Source of the DNA: an uncultured bacterium
GTDB taxonomy: Bacteria; Edwardsbacteria; AC1; EtOH8
NCBI GenBank assembly: GCA_937863685.1
Contig: CALMGM010000003.1
Span: 1-64,000 of the forward strand
DNA: 64,000 nt
Reading direction: 5' to 3'
The stretch's first letter is position 1. Each line of letters begins with the position of its first letter. This document shows positions 43,189 through 51,531 of this stretch, one piece after another. The position numbers were made by a program, and so were the translations under genes. The notes below the pieces were generated by a model, which did not search any database, was not told where the DNA came from, and saw only the letters and a list, made by a program, of their open reading frames with translations.

Positions 43189-44327
43189 ATGAAAAAAGAA
43201 TTGTATAAAAAGCAAAACGGCAAATGTTTTTTCTGTGGTACTGAATTGCAGATTGATAATATGGTAACAGACCACTTATACCCGAGGTCACTTGGTGGTA
43301 CCTCTACCGTTGAAAATATCGTACTCAGTTGCCCGAAATGTAATATACAACGTGGCGATAAAATGCCTTTTAGAGAAATAGAATTTAATTTCTTCATTTC
43401 GCAGCTATTAGAAAAAAGATCGGATTATAGGAATATTGTACAAGAAGCACTTATTTCAAGCAAAATGAGATATAGGGCAGATATTTTAGTGGAACAGAAG
43501 GTTGGTTCCGTATGGAAAAAAGTATTGATTGAATTAAAGTCAAATCCGACTTTTACTGCGAAACGCTTTGAAGATATTTTAAATCAATTATTGACTTATA
43601 AATCGGAATTAGATAAAGATACCAAAATCGTTTTAGCATTTCCGGGCATTTTGCCAAAAAGTGATTATGAAGCATATAGAAAATATGATATTGAAATATG
43701 GGATAGAGAAGTAATAAGCTCAAAATTTAAAGATGAGATTAAGAAGATTGATAATAAATTATTTAATAAATATTATTCGTTTCATTCTTCAAAATCAACA
43801 AGCGAAAATAACTTATTAAGCGAATTAAAATCAATTCCAGCGGGTAAAGATGACTGGTCAAAATATCAAAAGCACATTGAGAAAATATTAGATTATTTGT
43901 TTGGCGAAACGCTATCTGCTCCAATTGTGGAATTACCAGATAAGTATGGGGTAAACCGCAGAGACTTTATTTTAAGAAATTATAGTGAGAATGGATATTG
44001 GAGTTATTTGCGGGATAGGTATAAAGCGGATTTTATTGTTATTGATGCAAAAAACTACACTGGTAAGATTAAAAAAACCAAGTTCTGCAAATAACGAATT
44101 ACCTTAAGGAGCATGGCACAGGTTTATTTGCATTGATTATTTCACGTAATGGCGTGGAAGATAAATCTTCGTATTTAACTCGTAGAGAAAAGTGGATTTT
44201 AGAGAAAAAGCTTGTTATTATTCTCAATGATGATGATATGGAGAAGATGATATTAGCTAAAGCATCTTCAAATCTTCCAGAAGAGATTATTAAACAGAGA
44301 ATAGAAGAATTTCGATTAGAGTTATAA
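43189..44327 (+). pseudogene. HNH / PD-(D/E)XK multi-nuclease protein, interrupted by a frameshift
   Basis: The first frame (43189-44094, 301 residues) opens with an HNH domain: CFFCGTEL, TDHLYPRSLGG, NIVLSCPKCN. A PD-(D/E)XK-like core follows (RADILVEQK, KKVLIELKS, QLLTYKS, KIVLAFPG; about residues 97-155). A second such core begins at KADFIVIDAKNYTGKI near residue 280. The frame ends just after the A7 tract at 44071-44077. The -1 frame continues smoothly (QVLQITNYLKEHGTGLFALI, then 44133-44327 with REKWILEKKLVIILNDDD), so one base was lost or ribosomes slip. It is strongly AT-rich and likely a defence or mobile nuclease. Confidence 0.72.
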
Positions 44328-44470
44328 TAAAACTCATTAACAACAATAAATTATTAAAGCTATATTATTAAGCTACAATATAGTAATTCGGCGCTTTGTA
44401 CAGTTGCAAGCATTATGAAACATGGTTATCGTTATATAACATAATTAATTAAATTGTATAGAAGAGATAT

Positions 44471-45091
44471 ATGGCTACTCATAAAGTAAAAGAGTTTGAG
44501 GCGCATCTCGGCAAACTGTTTGCAGACAGAACGCATTGGTTAAGAATGTCTGTTTCAAAAGCTAAGCCAGGCAAACCGCCGGTTTTTCATAAAAGGAAAG
44601 TTGAAAAAAGTATTGAGTTACTACAAATGTTAGCTGTTGAGATACTTAAAAACAGTGTAGCTTTAAAAGAATTAAACAATAAAAAAGAACACCCTAAAAA
44701 GCAATGGCATACTGCTAATAAAGGTTGGGGACGGGACGCAAAGAAACAATCTTTCGATTTATGGTTTGAGCGATATATAAATTATCCAAACTATATCTAT
44801 GTCTTTTGGGCTGGCAAAAAATGTAAATATGTTGGACGCACAGTAAATGGTAATGGGCGGCCGCAAAGCCATTTTGCAAAATATTGGTTTTCGGGCGTTA
44901 CAAGAATAGATATTTATTCCACATCTAAAAGAAGTGACGTCCCAAAACTTGAATGTTTGGCTATACATAAATTTAATCCGTCAGAAAACAGAAATAATGC
45001 TTCTTTGCCACGTTGGGCAAAAACATGCCCGATTTGTGATACAACGAATTTTATAAGAAAAGAAATTAAATATATATTTAATCTAAAATAA
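44471..45091 (+). CDS. GIY-YIG nuclease-like protein
   Basis: A 206-residue AT-rich gene. Residues about 106-175 have GIY-YIG features: NYIYVFWAGKKCKYVGRT, then RPQSHFAKYWF and PKLECLAIHKFNPSENRNNA, with the Tyr, Arg, Glu and Asn positions of that fold. The N-terminal 100 residues are basic and helical. A possible zinc pair, CPIC, lies near the C-terminus. It may be a homing-type or restriction nuclease acting with the preceding HNH gene. No DNA-binding NUMOD motif was recognised. Confidence 0.65.
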   Translation: MATHKVKEFEAHLGKLFADRTHWLRMSVSKAKPGKPPVFHKRKVEKSIELLQMLAVEILKNSVALKELNNKKEHPKKQWHTANKGWGRDAKKQSFDLWFERYINYPNYIYVFWAGKKCKYVGRTVNGNGRPQSHFAKYWFSGVTRIDIYSTSKRSDVPKLECLAIHKFNPSENRNNASLPRWAKTCPICDTTNFIRKEIKYIFNLK

Positions 45092-45113
45092 TCATGTTAA
45101 TCCTGTCAAATAT

Positions 45114-45131
45114 ATGCCGATAATCGTCCAA
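45114..45131 (+). pseudogene. Aspartokinase gene-start fragment, copy A
   Basis: ATGCCGATAATCGTCCAA, the first 18 bases of the lysC-start variant also seen at 46517 and 48013; the intact lysC differs at two positions (CCA, ATA). Homology stops one base before the start codon of the next gene. A chance match of this length beginning exactly at ATG is unlikely. Confidence 0.7.
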
Positions 45132-45132
45132 G

Positions 45133-45924
45133 ATGAATACTCCATACCGATACCAAAATATCCCCCGATCGCGGATAGCCACATTCGATACTTTTGCCAT
45201 CGGCCTGTCTAAACACCACGTAACCGCCCTGCTGGAGTTCGACGTCACCGACAGCCGGAAAAAACTCAAAGAACTCCGCAAAGGCGGAACCAATATATCC
45301 TTCAATGCCTGGCTGGTCAAGGCCATTGCCACGGCATTGAAAAAACACCCGGAGGCCGCGGCTTTTCTGGTCAGCAAAAAGAAGCTGATCATCTTCGATG
45401 ACATCAACATCTCCATGCTGGTCGAGAAGACCCTCGACGGGGCCCGGGTCCCCATCCCCATGGTCATCGAACAGGCCGACAAGAAGAGCGCCCTGGAAAT
45501 AACCCAGGAGATCGAGAACGCCAAGAGCCAGGAACTGTCGGGCCGGGACATAGTCCTGCAAAAGCGGACCTCCGCCTACCAGAACCTGTATTATCACCTG
45601 CCGGGATTTTTGCGCCGGGCCGTTTGGCTGATGATCCTGAAAAATCCCAGGTTCGCCTACCAAAAGATGGGCAACGCCGTGGTGACCTCGGTGGGTATGA
45701 TGGGCCGGATAAACGGCTGGTTCATTCCCAGGTCCATACACCCGGTCTCCTTCGGGGTGGGCTCGGTGTTAAAGAAGCCCAGGGCGGTGGAAAACGAGGT
45801 AAAGATCAGGGATATTTTGAACATGACCGTCCTGATCGACCACGATGTGATAGACGGCGCCCCGATGGTGAGATTTTTGAACGATCTGACCAAGGCCATT
45901 GAGAGCGGGGAAGAAATAGTCTGA
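45133..45924 (+). CDS. 2-oxo acid dehydrogenase acyltransferase (E2)-like catalytic domain protein
   Basis: A 263-residue protein made only of the E2/chloramphenicol-acetyltransferase-like catalytic domain. Evidence is FNAWLVKAIATALKKHPE, VPIPMVIEQADKKSALEI, and DHDVIDGAPMVRF near residues 236-248, matching the HxxxDG active site of dihydrolipoyl acyltransferases. It lacks lipoyl and E1/E3-binding domains and has no E1 or E3 neighbours, so it probably acylates something other than lipoamide. Base composition is host-like, unlike the preceding nucleases. Confidence 0.8.
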   Translation: MNTPYRYQNIPRSRIATFDTFAIGLSKHHVTALLEFDVTDSRKKLKELRKGGTNISFNAWLVKAIATALKKHPEAAAFLVSKKKLIIFDDINISMLVEKTLDGARVPIPMVIEQADKKSALEITQEIENAKSQELSGRDIVLQKRTSAYQNLYYHLPGFLRRAVWLMILKNPRFAYQKMGNAVVTSVGMMGRINGWFIPRSIHPVSFGVGSVLKKPRAVENEVKIRDILNMTVLIDHDVIDGAPMVRFLNDLTKAIESGEEIV

Positions 45925-45995
45925 AAATATTTTAAATTGCAAACATCAAAATGAAAATTGAAATATTCAGTTTGCATTAATCACGGAGTCGGTTC

Positions 45996-46346
45996 ATGAA
46001 CGATAAAAATATTCCTTTCCAGACCATTGATTGGGATTCCATTTCCCGGACCGAGCACCAGGGCGAGAGCGGCGTGGCCTACTGGCGCACCGTTCAGTTC
46101 GAGGGCCTGCGGGTGCGGATAGTGGAGTATTCAAAGGGCTACCTGGCAGACCATTGGTGCCAGAAGGGGCATATTGTCCATTGTCTGGAAGGCGAGTTCG
46201 TCAGCGAGATGGAGAGCGGCGAAAAGGTCGTCATGAAAAAGGGCATGACCTACGTGGTCTCCGACGGGCTGAGCTCGCACCGCTCGGTGACCGAGAGCGG
46301 CGCGACGCTGATGATCATCGACGGGGATTTTTTGGAAAAAGTATAG
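45996..46346 (+). CDS. Cupin-fold protein (DHCW-motif type)
   Basis: A 116-residue single-domain cupin. The segment LADHWCQKGHIVHCLEGEF with later MKKGMTYVVSDGLSSHRS follows the two cupin motifs. It resembles the small DHCW-motif cupin-fold proteins of unknown function. The histidines could bind a metal. It lies between copies A and B of the lysC start. Confidence 0.75.
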   Translation: MNDKNIPFQTIDWDSISRTEHQGESGVAYWRTVQFEGLRVRIVEYSKGYLADHWCQKGHIVHCLEGEFVSEMESGEKVVMKKGMTYVVSDGLSSHRSVTESGATLMIIDGDFLEKV

Positions 46347-46380
46347 AAGCAATTGTTATATATAGCGCAATGATATTGTG

Positions 46381-46444
46381 TGTCATTCCCGCAAAAGCGG
46401 GAATCCAGAAAAACACTGGATTCCGGGTCAAGCCCGGAATGACA
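46381..46444. repeat. Palindromic repeat, TGTCATTCCCGC family
   Basis: TGTCATTCCCGCAAAAGCGGGAAT, then an inner CCAGAAAAACACTGG hairpin, then ATTCCGGGTCAAGCCCGGAATGACA. A two- or three-hairpin version of the dispersed repeat. Confidence 0.75.
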
Positions 46445-46516
46445 AGTATGTGCCGGCATATGTCGTTGGGTATAATACGTAATCAATGTAGATAAACTAA
46501 TAACCATTTTATAAAT

Positions 46517-46648
46517 ATGCCGATAATCGTCCAAAAATACGGAGGCAGTTCGGTCTCCAACGTCCGGCGCATCAAGGCGGTGGCCGCCCGGATCGTCCGG
46601 GCCAAGCGCCGGGACGATAAAGTGCGTATAACCGGCCATTGGTGGTAA
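46517..46648 (+). pseudogene. Aspartokinase gene-start fragment, copy B
   Basis: About 106 bases match the 5' end of lysC (offset 2027, roughly 11 differences, most of them synonymous). It encodes [20 protein letters not shown] and continues to AKRRDDK before diverging; the frame stops at 46646-46648 after 43 residues. The synonymous pattern means this copy comes from a lysC that was under selection, not from a recent local duplication. It cannot be a working kinase. Confidence 0.88.
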
Positions 46649-46709
46649 TGTTCATGTTATAATGGCGCAAACCCAGCAGTTATGGTCCATTGTATAAAGG
46701 GAGTGATCC

Positions 46710-47222
46710 ATGAAAAGGTTTCTCATTGCCGCCCTATTTCTATTCTTCTGTTTTGCCTCCTGTTCGAAAAAGACAACAAATGTCGAACCTGACGAAGCAA
46801 AAGCAAGATTCACATTTATTAATAGCCTATCCCAGTTAAATGTGAATATGCTTAAAATTACCTTCAACGATGGCAGCTCAACAAGGTCCGTCAATGGGTC
46901 GCAGTTTTATATAGACTCGACCTTCTTGCAATATCACACAAATTGGTATACAACTCCGCTTTCCGGGACATTATCATTGAGTTATATTTTAACAGATACA
47001 ACCGGGGATACAATTAGCCAAGGTTCTGCTGCAATCCCTCTTAAATCCGATTGGGCTTGGCAATTCGATATTTGCCCGGATCATCACAACCCATATTATT
47101 ATTCTTTTGGTGTCGTCGGGTTTAAAGCATTTTCAATAAATCCTGCATACTGCGACAGCACAACCGACTCTATTTTTGTTCTCTGGGGCGGCAATTCAAT
47201 AAAGAACCCGGTCGTGTATTAG
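46710..47222 (+). CDS. Lipoprotein of unknown function
   Basis: A 170-residue predicted lipoprotein with signal MKRFLIAALFLFFCF and lipobox FASC. The mature part is beta-rich (FTFINSLSQLNVNMLKITF, GTLSLSYILTDTTGDTISQG) and Ser/Thr-rich, suggesting an immunoglobulin-like fold. It is moderately AT-rich. No family recognised. It lies in the block between copies B and C of the lysC start. Confidence 0.65.
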   Translation: MKRFLIAALFLFFCFASCSKKTTNVEPDEAKARFTFINSLSQLNVNMLKITFNDGSSTRSVNGSQFYIDSTFLQYHTNWYTTPLSGTLSLSYILTDTTGDTISQGSAAIPLKSDWAWQFDICPDHHNPYYYSFGVVGFKAFSINPAYCDSTTDSIFVLWGGNSIKNPVVY

Positions 47223-47235
47223 GAACTTTTAAACG

Positions 47236-47340
47236 GCCCCTAACAAACGGATATGCCCCCAGTTCAAGGAAGGACCCGCAAGCGCGATACCATTTAACGG
47301 CCCTGTTCGTAAACCGGCCAACGTTGTGTAGCCTCTCTGC
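47236..47340. other. attC-like palindromic spacer (uncertain)
   Basis: Directly after the lipoprotein gene, GCCCCTAACAAACGG opens a palindromic region closing with CAACGTTGTGTAGCC; CTAACAAACG and the complement of the end match at about 8 of 10 positions. GCCCCTAAC recurs as its exact inverse, GTTAGGGGC, at 47975-47983 after the next gene. The layout recalls an integron attC site, but the GTTRRRY core is not convincing and no integrase is present. Confidence 0.25.
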
Positions 47341-47378
47341 AAAAGAAATATCATTAACTCCCGATAAGGGTTTATACC

Positions 47379-47945
47379 ATGGATCAACCAAACAAACCCC
47401 CGGAGAACAGTGATCGGGAAAAAACCATCTCCAAGCGGGACGTGGTCAACATTTGGCTGGACTCCTTGGATGAATTGTTTTCCGATTTCGATCCCAGATC
47501 GTATCTTAAACGCACCGTATCGGACGATTTCATCGCCCAGGTCAGGAAAGTGGTTGCCGACCAGCAAGGGAAAGAAATGATCCTGCGGTTACAGCTGCCG
47601 GCGGGAACAAGGAATGAACAGGATGAAGACATAATCGCCACGCGCCTGCAGCTGTATTTTAAGGAAAAATCCGGCCAACTTTTAAAGGAAAGGCAGAACG
47701 GGATCCGGAATGCCGTCATTCTGACCATATCGGGTATTGCCTTGATGATCTTTTCAAGTTACATCATATTTTTGAATTCGGAAAGATATTACCTTCAGCT
47801 GCTCCTGGTGTTATTTGAGCCCGGCGGGTGGTTCTGCCTTTGGACGGGGCTTGATCGTTTGATCGATTATTCGGGAAGACGAAGAAAAGAACTGGATTTT
47901 TATTCCAGGATGGCCACGGCCCAAATTCAATTCAGCACGATCTAG
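47379..47945 (+). CDS. Membrane protein of unknown function
   Basis: A 188-residue protein. Residues 1-105 are soluble and charged (SKRDVVNIWLDSLDELFSDF, YLKRTVSDDFIAQVRKVVAD). Two membrane helices follow, at about 108-130 (AVILTISGIALMIFSSYIIF) and 136-158 (QLLLVLFEPGGWFCLWTGL), and a short cytoplasmic tail. No family recognised. The TTTTGCCC/GGGCAAAA hairpin after it probably terminates its transcript. Confidence 0.65.
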   Translation: MDQPNKPPENSDREKTISKRDVVNIWLDSLDELFSDFDPRSYLKRTVSDDFIAQVRKVVADQQGKEMILRLQLPAGTRNEQDEDIIATRLQLYFKEKSGQLLKERQNGIRNAVILTISGIALMIFSSYIIFLNSERYYLQLLLVLFEPGGWFCLWTGLDRLIDYSGRRRKELDFYSRMATAQIQFSTI

Positions 47946-47961
47946 CGCCTGGAAAGAAATA

Positions 47962-47993
47962 TTTTGCCCGGAACGTTAGGGGCAAAATAAATT
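47962..47993 (+). terminator. Terminator-like hairpin
   Basis: TTTTGCCC and GGGCAAAA form an 8-bp stem around GGAACGTTAG, followed by TAAATTGTT. The loop and right arm include GTTAGGGGC, the inverse of the motif at 47236. Confidence 0.5.
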
Positions 47994-48012
47994 GTTAAAT
48001 CATGTCAATCCT

Positions 48013-48063
48013 ATGCCGATAATCGTCCAAAATACGGCGGGGTTTCGGAATAAACCTTTATAA
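48013..48063 (+). pseudogene. Aspartokinase gene-start fragment, copy C
   Basis: ATGCCGATAATCGTCCAAAA then TACGGCGG, matching copy B for about 36 bases but lacking one A of the A-run, so the frame shifts (MPIIVQNTAGFRNKPL, stop at 48061). It shares CCGATAATCGTC with copies A and B against CCAATAATAGTC in the intact lysC. Confidence 0.8.
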
Positions 48064-48074
48064 AATATATCTCA

Positions 48075-48536
48075 ATGGTTAAATGTAAATCAATAAATGG
48101 GAATTACGTCGAAATACCGAAGGAGAAAATCACTTTTCGCCCCTCGGTATATGCAATAATAAGGCATGATGATAAATTTCTGATGCTAAGCAACAAGAGC
48201 AACGGCCAATTGTTTTTTCCGGGCGGCGGCATTGAGATCGATGAGACGATAGAAGAAGCGTTAATGCGTGAAGTTAAAGAGGAAGCCGGTATTGAAATTG
48301 AGATCGTGAAACTTATTCATTTTAAGGAACAATTCTTTTATTATGATCCGGCGGATGAAGCGTATCACATGTTTAATTATTTTTATATATGCAACCCCAA
48401 AACCCTTTCATTGTTAAAGGATGATGAGGTGAAAGATGAAGAGGCTGAAAAGCCAAGATGGGTTGATATAGAAGAAATAAAAAATAACGCTGCTAATCTT
48501 GAAGCGGCTGAAGAAATATTTAAAATTATTTTCTGA
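48075..48536 (+). CDS. NUDIX hydrolase
   Basis: A 153-residue NUDIX protein. The Nudix box [26 protein letters not shown] lies near residues 50-75 and has all catalytic Glu residues (REVKEEAG). Such enzymes hydrolyse nucleoside diphosphates linked to another group; the substrate is not evident. It is AT-rich compared with lysC and ends 7 bases before the lysC ATG. It fills the block between copy C and the intact lysC start. Confidence 0.88.
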   Translation: MVKCKSINGNYVEIPKEKITFRPSVYAIIRHDDKFLMLSNKSNGQLFFPGGGIEIDETIEEALMREVKEEAGIEIEIVKLIHFKEQFFYYDPADEAYHMFNYFYICNPKTLSLLKDDEVKDEEAEKPRWVDIEEIKNNAANLEAAEEIFKIIF

Positions 48537-48543
48537 ATATAAG

Positions 48544-49749
48544 ATGCCAATAATAGTCCAAAAATACGGAGGCAGTTCGGTCTCCAACGTCCAGCGTATC
48601 AAAGCGGTGGCCGCCCGGATCGTTCGCGCCAAGCGCCGGGGCAACAAGGTGGTGGTGGTCGTCTCGGCCATGGCCGACACCACCGACGACCTGAGCGCCC
48701 TGGCCCGCCAGATATCCAGCGACCCGCCCCGCCGCGAGATGGACATGCTGCTGACCACCGGCGAGCGGATCTCCATGGCACTGCTGGCCATGGCCATCCA
48801 CACATTGGGCGAAAAGGCGGTCTCCTTCACCGGGTCGCAGGTGGGCATCATCACCGACTCCAGCCACACCCGGGCAAAAATACTGGAAATAAAGCCGGAA
48901 CGCTTGAAAGATTCCCTTAAAAATGATAGCATAGTGATCGTGGCCGGATTCCAGGGGGTCAGCCTGGCCCGGGAGATCACCACGTTGGGGCGGGGCGGCT
49001 CGGACACCACCGCGGTGGCCCTGGCAGTGGCCCTGGAGGCCGACGCCTGCGAGATCTACAGCGACTTCTCCGGAATCTTCAGCGCCGATCCCCGGCTGGT
49101 CAAAAGCGCCCGGCCGTTAACAGGGATATCCTTCGACGAGATGCTGGAGCTTTCCAGCTGCGGGGCCCAGGTGCTTCATTTGCGGGCGGTGGAGCTGGCC
49201 GCCAAGTACAGCCTGCCGCTGGTCTGCCGCAGCAGTTTCGACAACAAACCGGGAACGATAGTAGGGAAAGGTTCTAAGATGGAACGGGTGGTCGTCAAAG
49301 CCATTGCCCACGATAAATTTCTGGCCATGCTGGCCATGAAGGCGGTGCCCCGCAAAAGCGTGCTGCTGAGCCAGGTGGTCACCCAGCTGGCCGGGGCCGG
49401 GATATACATCAGGTCCTATTTCCACGGCGGGGGCGACGGCGGAAAGACCGACCTTAACTTTATCGTCAACCAGGCGGACCTGAAGGCGGCCCAAGGGATC
49501 ATGGAAAAGAACCTCAAGAAGATGAAGGGAGCCGGTCTGTACGTCAACCAGGACATCGGAGCGGTGTCCCTGATCGGCAGCGGGGTGGGCAGCCAGCCGG
49601 CGGTGATGGCCAAAATGCTGGCCCAGCTGGGAAAGATCAAGATCCACATCGAGGGCATGACCACCAGCGAGACCAAGCTAAGCTGCTTCGTGGCCCGCAA
49701 GGACATCGAAAAGGCGGTGCTGGCCCTGCACAAGAGTTTTATCGGATAA
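48544..49749 (+). CDS. lysC: Aspartate kinase
   Basis: A 401-residue monofunctional aspartokinase, the entry to lysine, threonine and methionine synthesis. It has [11 protein letters not shown] at residues 5-15, the substrate region [28 protein letters not shown], and C-terminal ACT repeats from about 265 ([32 protein letters not shown]), which usually bind lysine or threonine as feedback inhibitors. ATG at 48544 matches three truncated upstream copies; no Shine-Dalgarno is visible. The frame extends back into the NUDIX gene only by chance. Confidence 0.94.
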   Translation: MPIIVQKYGGSSVSNVQRIKAVAARIVRAKRRGNKVVVVVSAMADTTDDLSALARQISSDPPRREMDMLLTTGERISMALLAMAIHTLGEKAVSFTGSQVGIITDSSHTRAKILEIKPERLKDSLKNDSIVIVAGFQGVSLAREITTLGRGGSDTTAVALAVALEADACEIYSDFSGIFSADPRLVKSARPLTGISFDEMLELSSCGAQVLHLRAVELAAKYSLPLVCRSSFDNKPGTIVGKGSKMERVVVKAIAHDKFLAMLAMKAVPRKSVLLSQVVTQLAGAGIYIRSYFHGGGDGGKTDLNFIVNQADLKAAQGIMEKNLKKMKGAGLYVNQDIGAVSLIGSGVGSQPAVMAKMLAQLGKIKIHIEGMTTSETKLSCFVARKDIEKAVLALHKSFIG

Positions 49750-49779
49750 ATTTTTAGGACACGTATAAACACGGATCAT

Positions 49780-49926
49780 TGTCATTCCTGTCCCTGTCAT
49801 TCCAGCCCCGCATCAAGTGCGGGATAAACCCCACCCTTCCCTCCCCTCGAGGGGAGGGAAACCGACAGGCAGGGAGAGGTCGGTAATCCAGGTTTTTTGT
49901 GGATTCCCGCCTGCGCGGGAATGACA
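49780..49926. repeat. Composite palindromic repeat between lysC and the next gene
   Basis: A TGTCATTCCTG...GCGGGAATGACA element containing an inner CCCTCCCCTCGAGGGGAGGG palindrome (49839-49858), so one repeat family is nested in another. No gene is seen between 49750 and 49979. Confidence 0.75.
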
Positions 49927-49979
49927 CCAGGTGGTATTTATGGTTAATTTTATATCCAATTTAAAATTGGAGGACCATC

Positions 49980-50216
49980 ATGATCTGTCCCATCAGGTTC
50001 ATCAGGAAACCGGAGGAATCGGAGTGCATCAAGGATAAATGCAGTTTCTGGGTGGACGGCTTACTTCTGCCGGAAAGCAGCCAGGAGCCCAAGAGATTCA
50101 CCGCTCTGCTGGGGGTGAACAAGGCAAATGACGGCCCGGCCGAAGAGGAGGTCATGGGCAAGTGCTCCATTCTGGTGATGGCCGAGGTGGCCCTAAAATC
50201 CAAACCCCTGGAATGA
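49980..50216 (+). CDS. Small conserved-looking Cys-containing protein
   Basis: A 78-residue protein with AATTGGAGG upstream of ATG. Cysteines occur at MICPI, SECIKDKCSFWV and GKCSILVM, suggesting a metal or disulfide site. The Trp and the spacing CIKDKCSFWVDG resemble short Cys-x5-Cys-type segments of small redox proteins. Family not recognised. It ends 10 bases before asd and is probably co-transcribed with it. Confidence 0.6.
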   Translation: MICPIRFIRKPEESECIKDKCSFWVDGLLLPESSQEPKRFTALLGVNKANDGPAEEEVMGKCSILVMAEVALKSKPLE

Positions 50217-50226
50217 CGGAGCCCGT

Positions 50227-51246
50227 ATGATCGTTGGTTTAGTGGGCGCCACCGGATTGGTGGGCCAGACCATACTCAAGGTTCTGGAGGAAAGAAGATT
50301 TCCCCTGGCCGGGCTCAAATTGTGGGCCTCCAGCCGGTCGGCCGGGCGCCGGATAAGATTCAAAGGGAAAAATTATCCGGTGGCATCGGTAGAGCGGGCC
50401 GACTTTTCCGGCTGCGGCATCGTGTTCTTCGCCGGCACCGAAGGCGAGAAGGGCGCCAGCCGGCGGTATGCCCAAAAGGCCATAGCGGCCGGAGCGGTGG
50501 TGATAGACAACGGCGCCGATTTCAGGATGCATCCCGGCGTGCCGCTGATCGTGCCGGAGGCCAATCCCGGGGATGTCAAAAAACACCGGGGCTTGATAGC
50601 CAACCCCAACTGCTCCACCATCCAAATGGTGGTGGCATTGGTTTCCATACATAAAAAATACAAGATCAAAAGGATAGTGGTGTCCACCTACCAGGCGGTG
50701 TCGGGAGCGGGGAGGGCGGGAGTGGATGCCCTGCAAAAGGAAATGCAAATTGCAAATTGCAAAATTAAAAATTCGGTATTTCCCCGTAAAATAGCTTACA
50801 ATGTGATTCCCCAGATATCCGACTTTTCGGAATTGGGCTACAGCGGCGAGGAGTGGAAGATGGTCCGCGAAACCCAGAAGATACTGCACGACAAAAATAT
50901 TGCGGTCAACGCCACCACGGTCCGGGTCCCGGTGATGACCGGACATTCGGAATCGGTATATTTCGAGACCGGGAAGAACTGTTCATTAAAACAGATCGAA
51001 GCTCTATTATCCAAGGCGCCGGGCGTGGTGTATGACGGGAAGGAATTCTTCACCCCGGCCGAGCTCAAGGATTCGGATATGACCTACGTCAGCCGTCTGC
51101 GCCCCGACCCGGTCAAGAAGAATGCCTTTGTGATGTGGGTGGTGGCCGATAATCTGCGCAAAGGCGCGGCCACCAACGCGGTCCAGATCGCCGAGTTGCT
51201 TTTGAACCGCCAAATCGCAAAGAGCGCCAAGAAAAATTTAATTTAA
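50227..51246 (+). CDS. asd: Aspartate-semialdehyde dehydrogenase
   Basis: A 339-residue enzyme that reduces aspartyl phosphate to aspartate semialdehyde. It has the NADP loop VGATGLVGQTIL near residue 5, the catalytic Cys in ANPNCSTIQ (C129), TYQAVSGAGRAGVDAL, and the substrate His region MTGHSESVY. In the variable linker near residues 171-182 an AT-rich repeat is inserted in frame, encoding EMQIANCKIKNS before VFPRKIAYNVIPQI. The enzyme looks otherwise complete, so the insert is tolerated. Confidence 0.94.
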   Translation: MIVGLVGATGLVGQTILKVLEERRFPLAGLKLWASSRSAGRRIRFKGKNYPVASVERADFSGCGIVFFAGTEGEKGASRRYAQKAIAAGAVVIDNGADFRMHPGVPLIVPEANPGDVKKHRGLIANPNCSTIQMVVALVSIHKKYKIKRIVVSTYQAVSGAGRAGVDALQKEMQIANCKIKNSVFPRKIAYNVIPQISDFSELGYSGEEWKMVRETQKILHDKNIAVNATTVRVPVMTGHSESVYFETGKNCSLKQIEALLSKAPGVVYDGKEFFTPAELKDSDMTYVSRLRPDPVKKNAFVMWVVADNLRKGAATNAVQIAELLLNRQIAKSAKKNLI

Positions 51247-51331
51247 ACTTCGCCTACTTGGTGACCGTTGTATTAAGAATTAATTAAAAAGAACGCGTCT
51301 CAGTAGTCTTCCTAAACAGTAAAGGCTGCCG

Positions 51332-51472
51332 TGTCATTCCCGCGCAGGCGGGAATCCATAAAAAAGATAGCTGGATTCTTGCTTTTTACGTACTTTGCAA
51401 CCTTTCGACTCGACTCAGTGCATGCTTTGTGTGAGGGATGAAACCCTGGATTCCCGACTACTCGGGAACGAC
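51332..51472. repeat. Palindromic repeat, TGTCATTCCCGC family
   Basis: Begins TGTCATTCCCGCGCAGGCGGGAATCC and ends TTCCCGACTACTCGGGAACGAC. It fills most of the 285-bp gap between asd and the YIP1 gene; nothing else is seen there. Confidence 0.7.
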
Positions 51473-51531
51473 GTATAATTTCCTATCGAAGGTATGTCCT
51501 TTGTGTTTAAAACATATAGAGGAGGGAAAAA

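Noticed and set aside
47950-48543. Lysine riboswitch upstream of lysC
   Set aside because: The space before lysC is filled by the NUDIX gene, and the earlier spacers hold gene-start scars, not the lysine-aptamer motifs.
48499-48543. lysC start at 48499
   Set aside because: This ATG is inside the NUDIX gene; the three truncated copies and the family start [10 protein letters not shown] fix the start at 48544.
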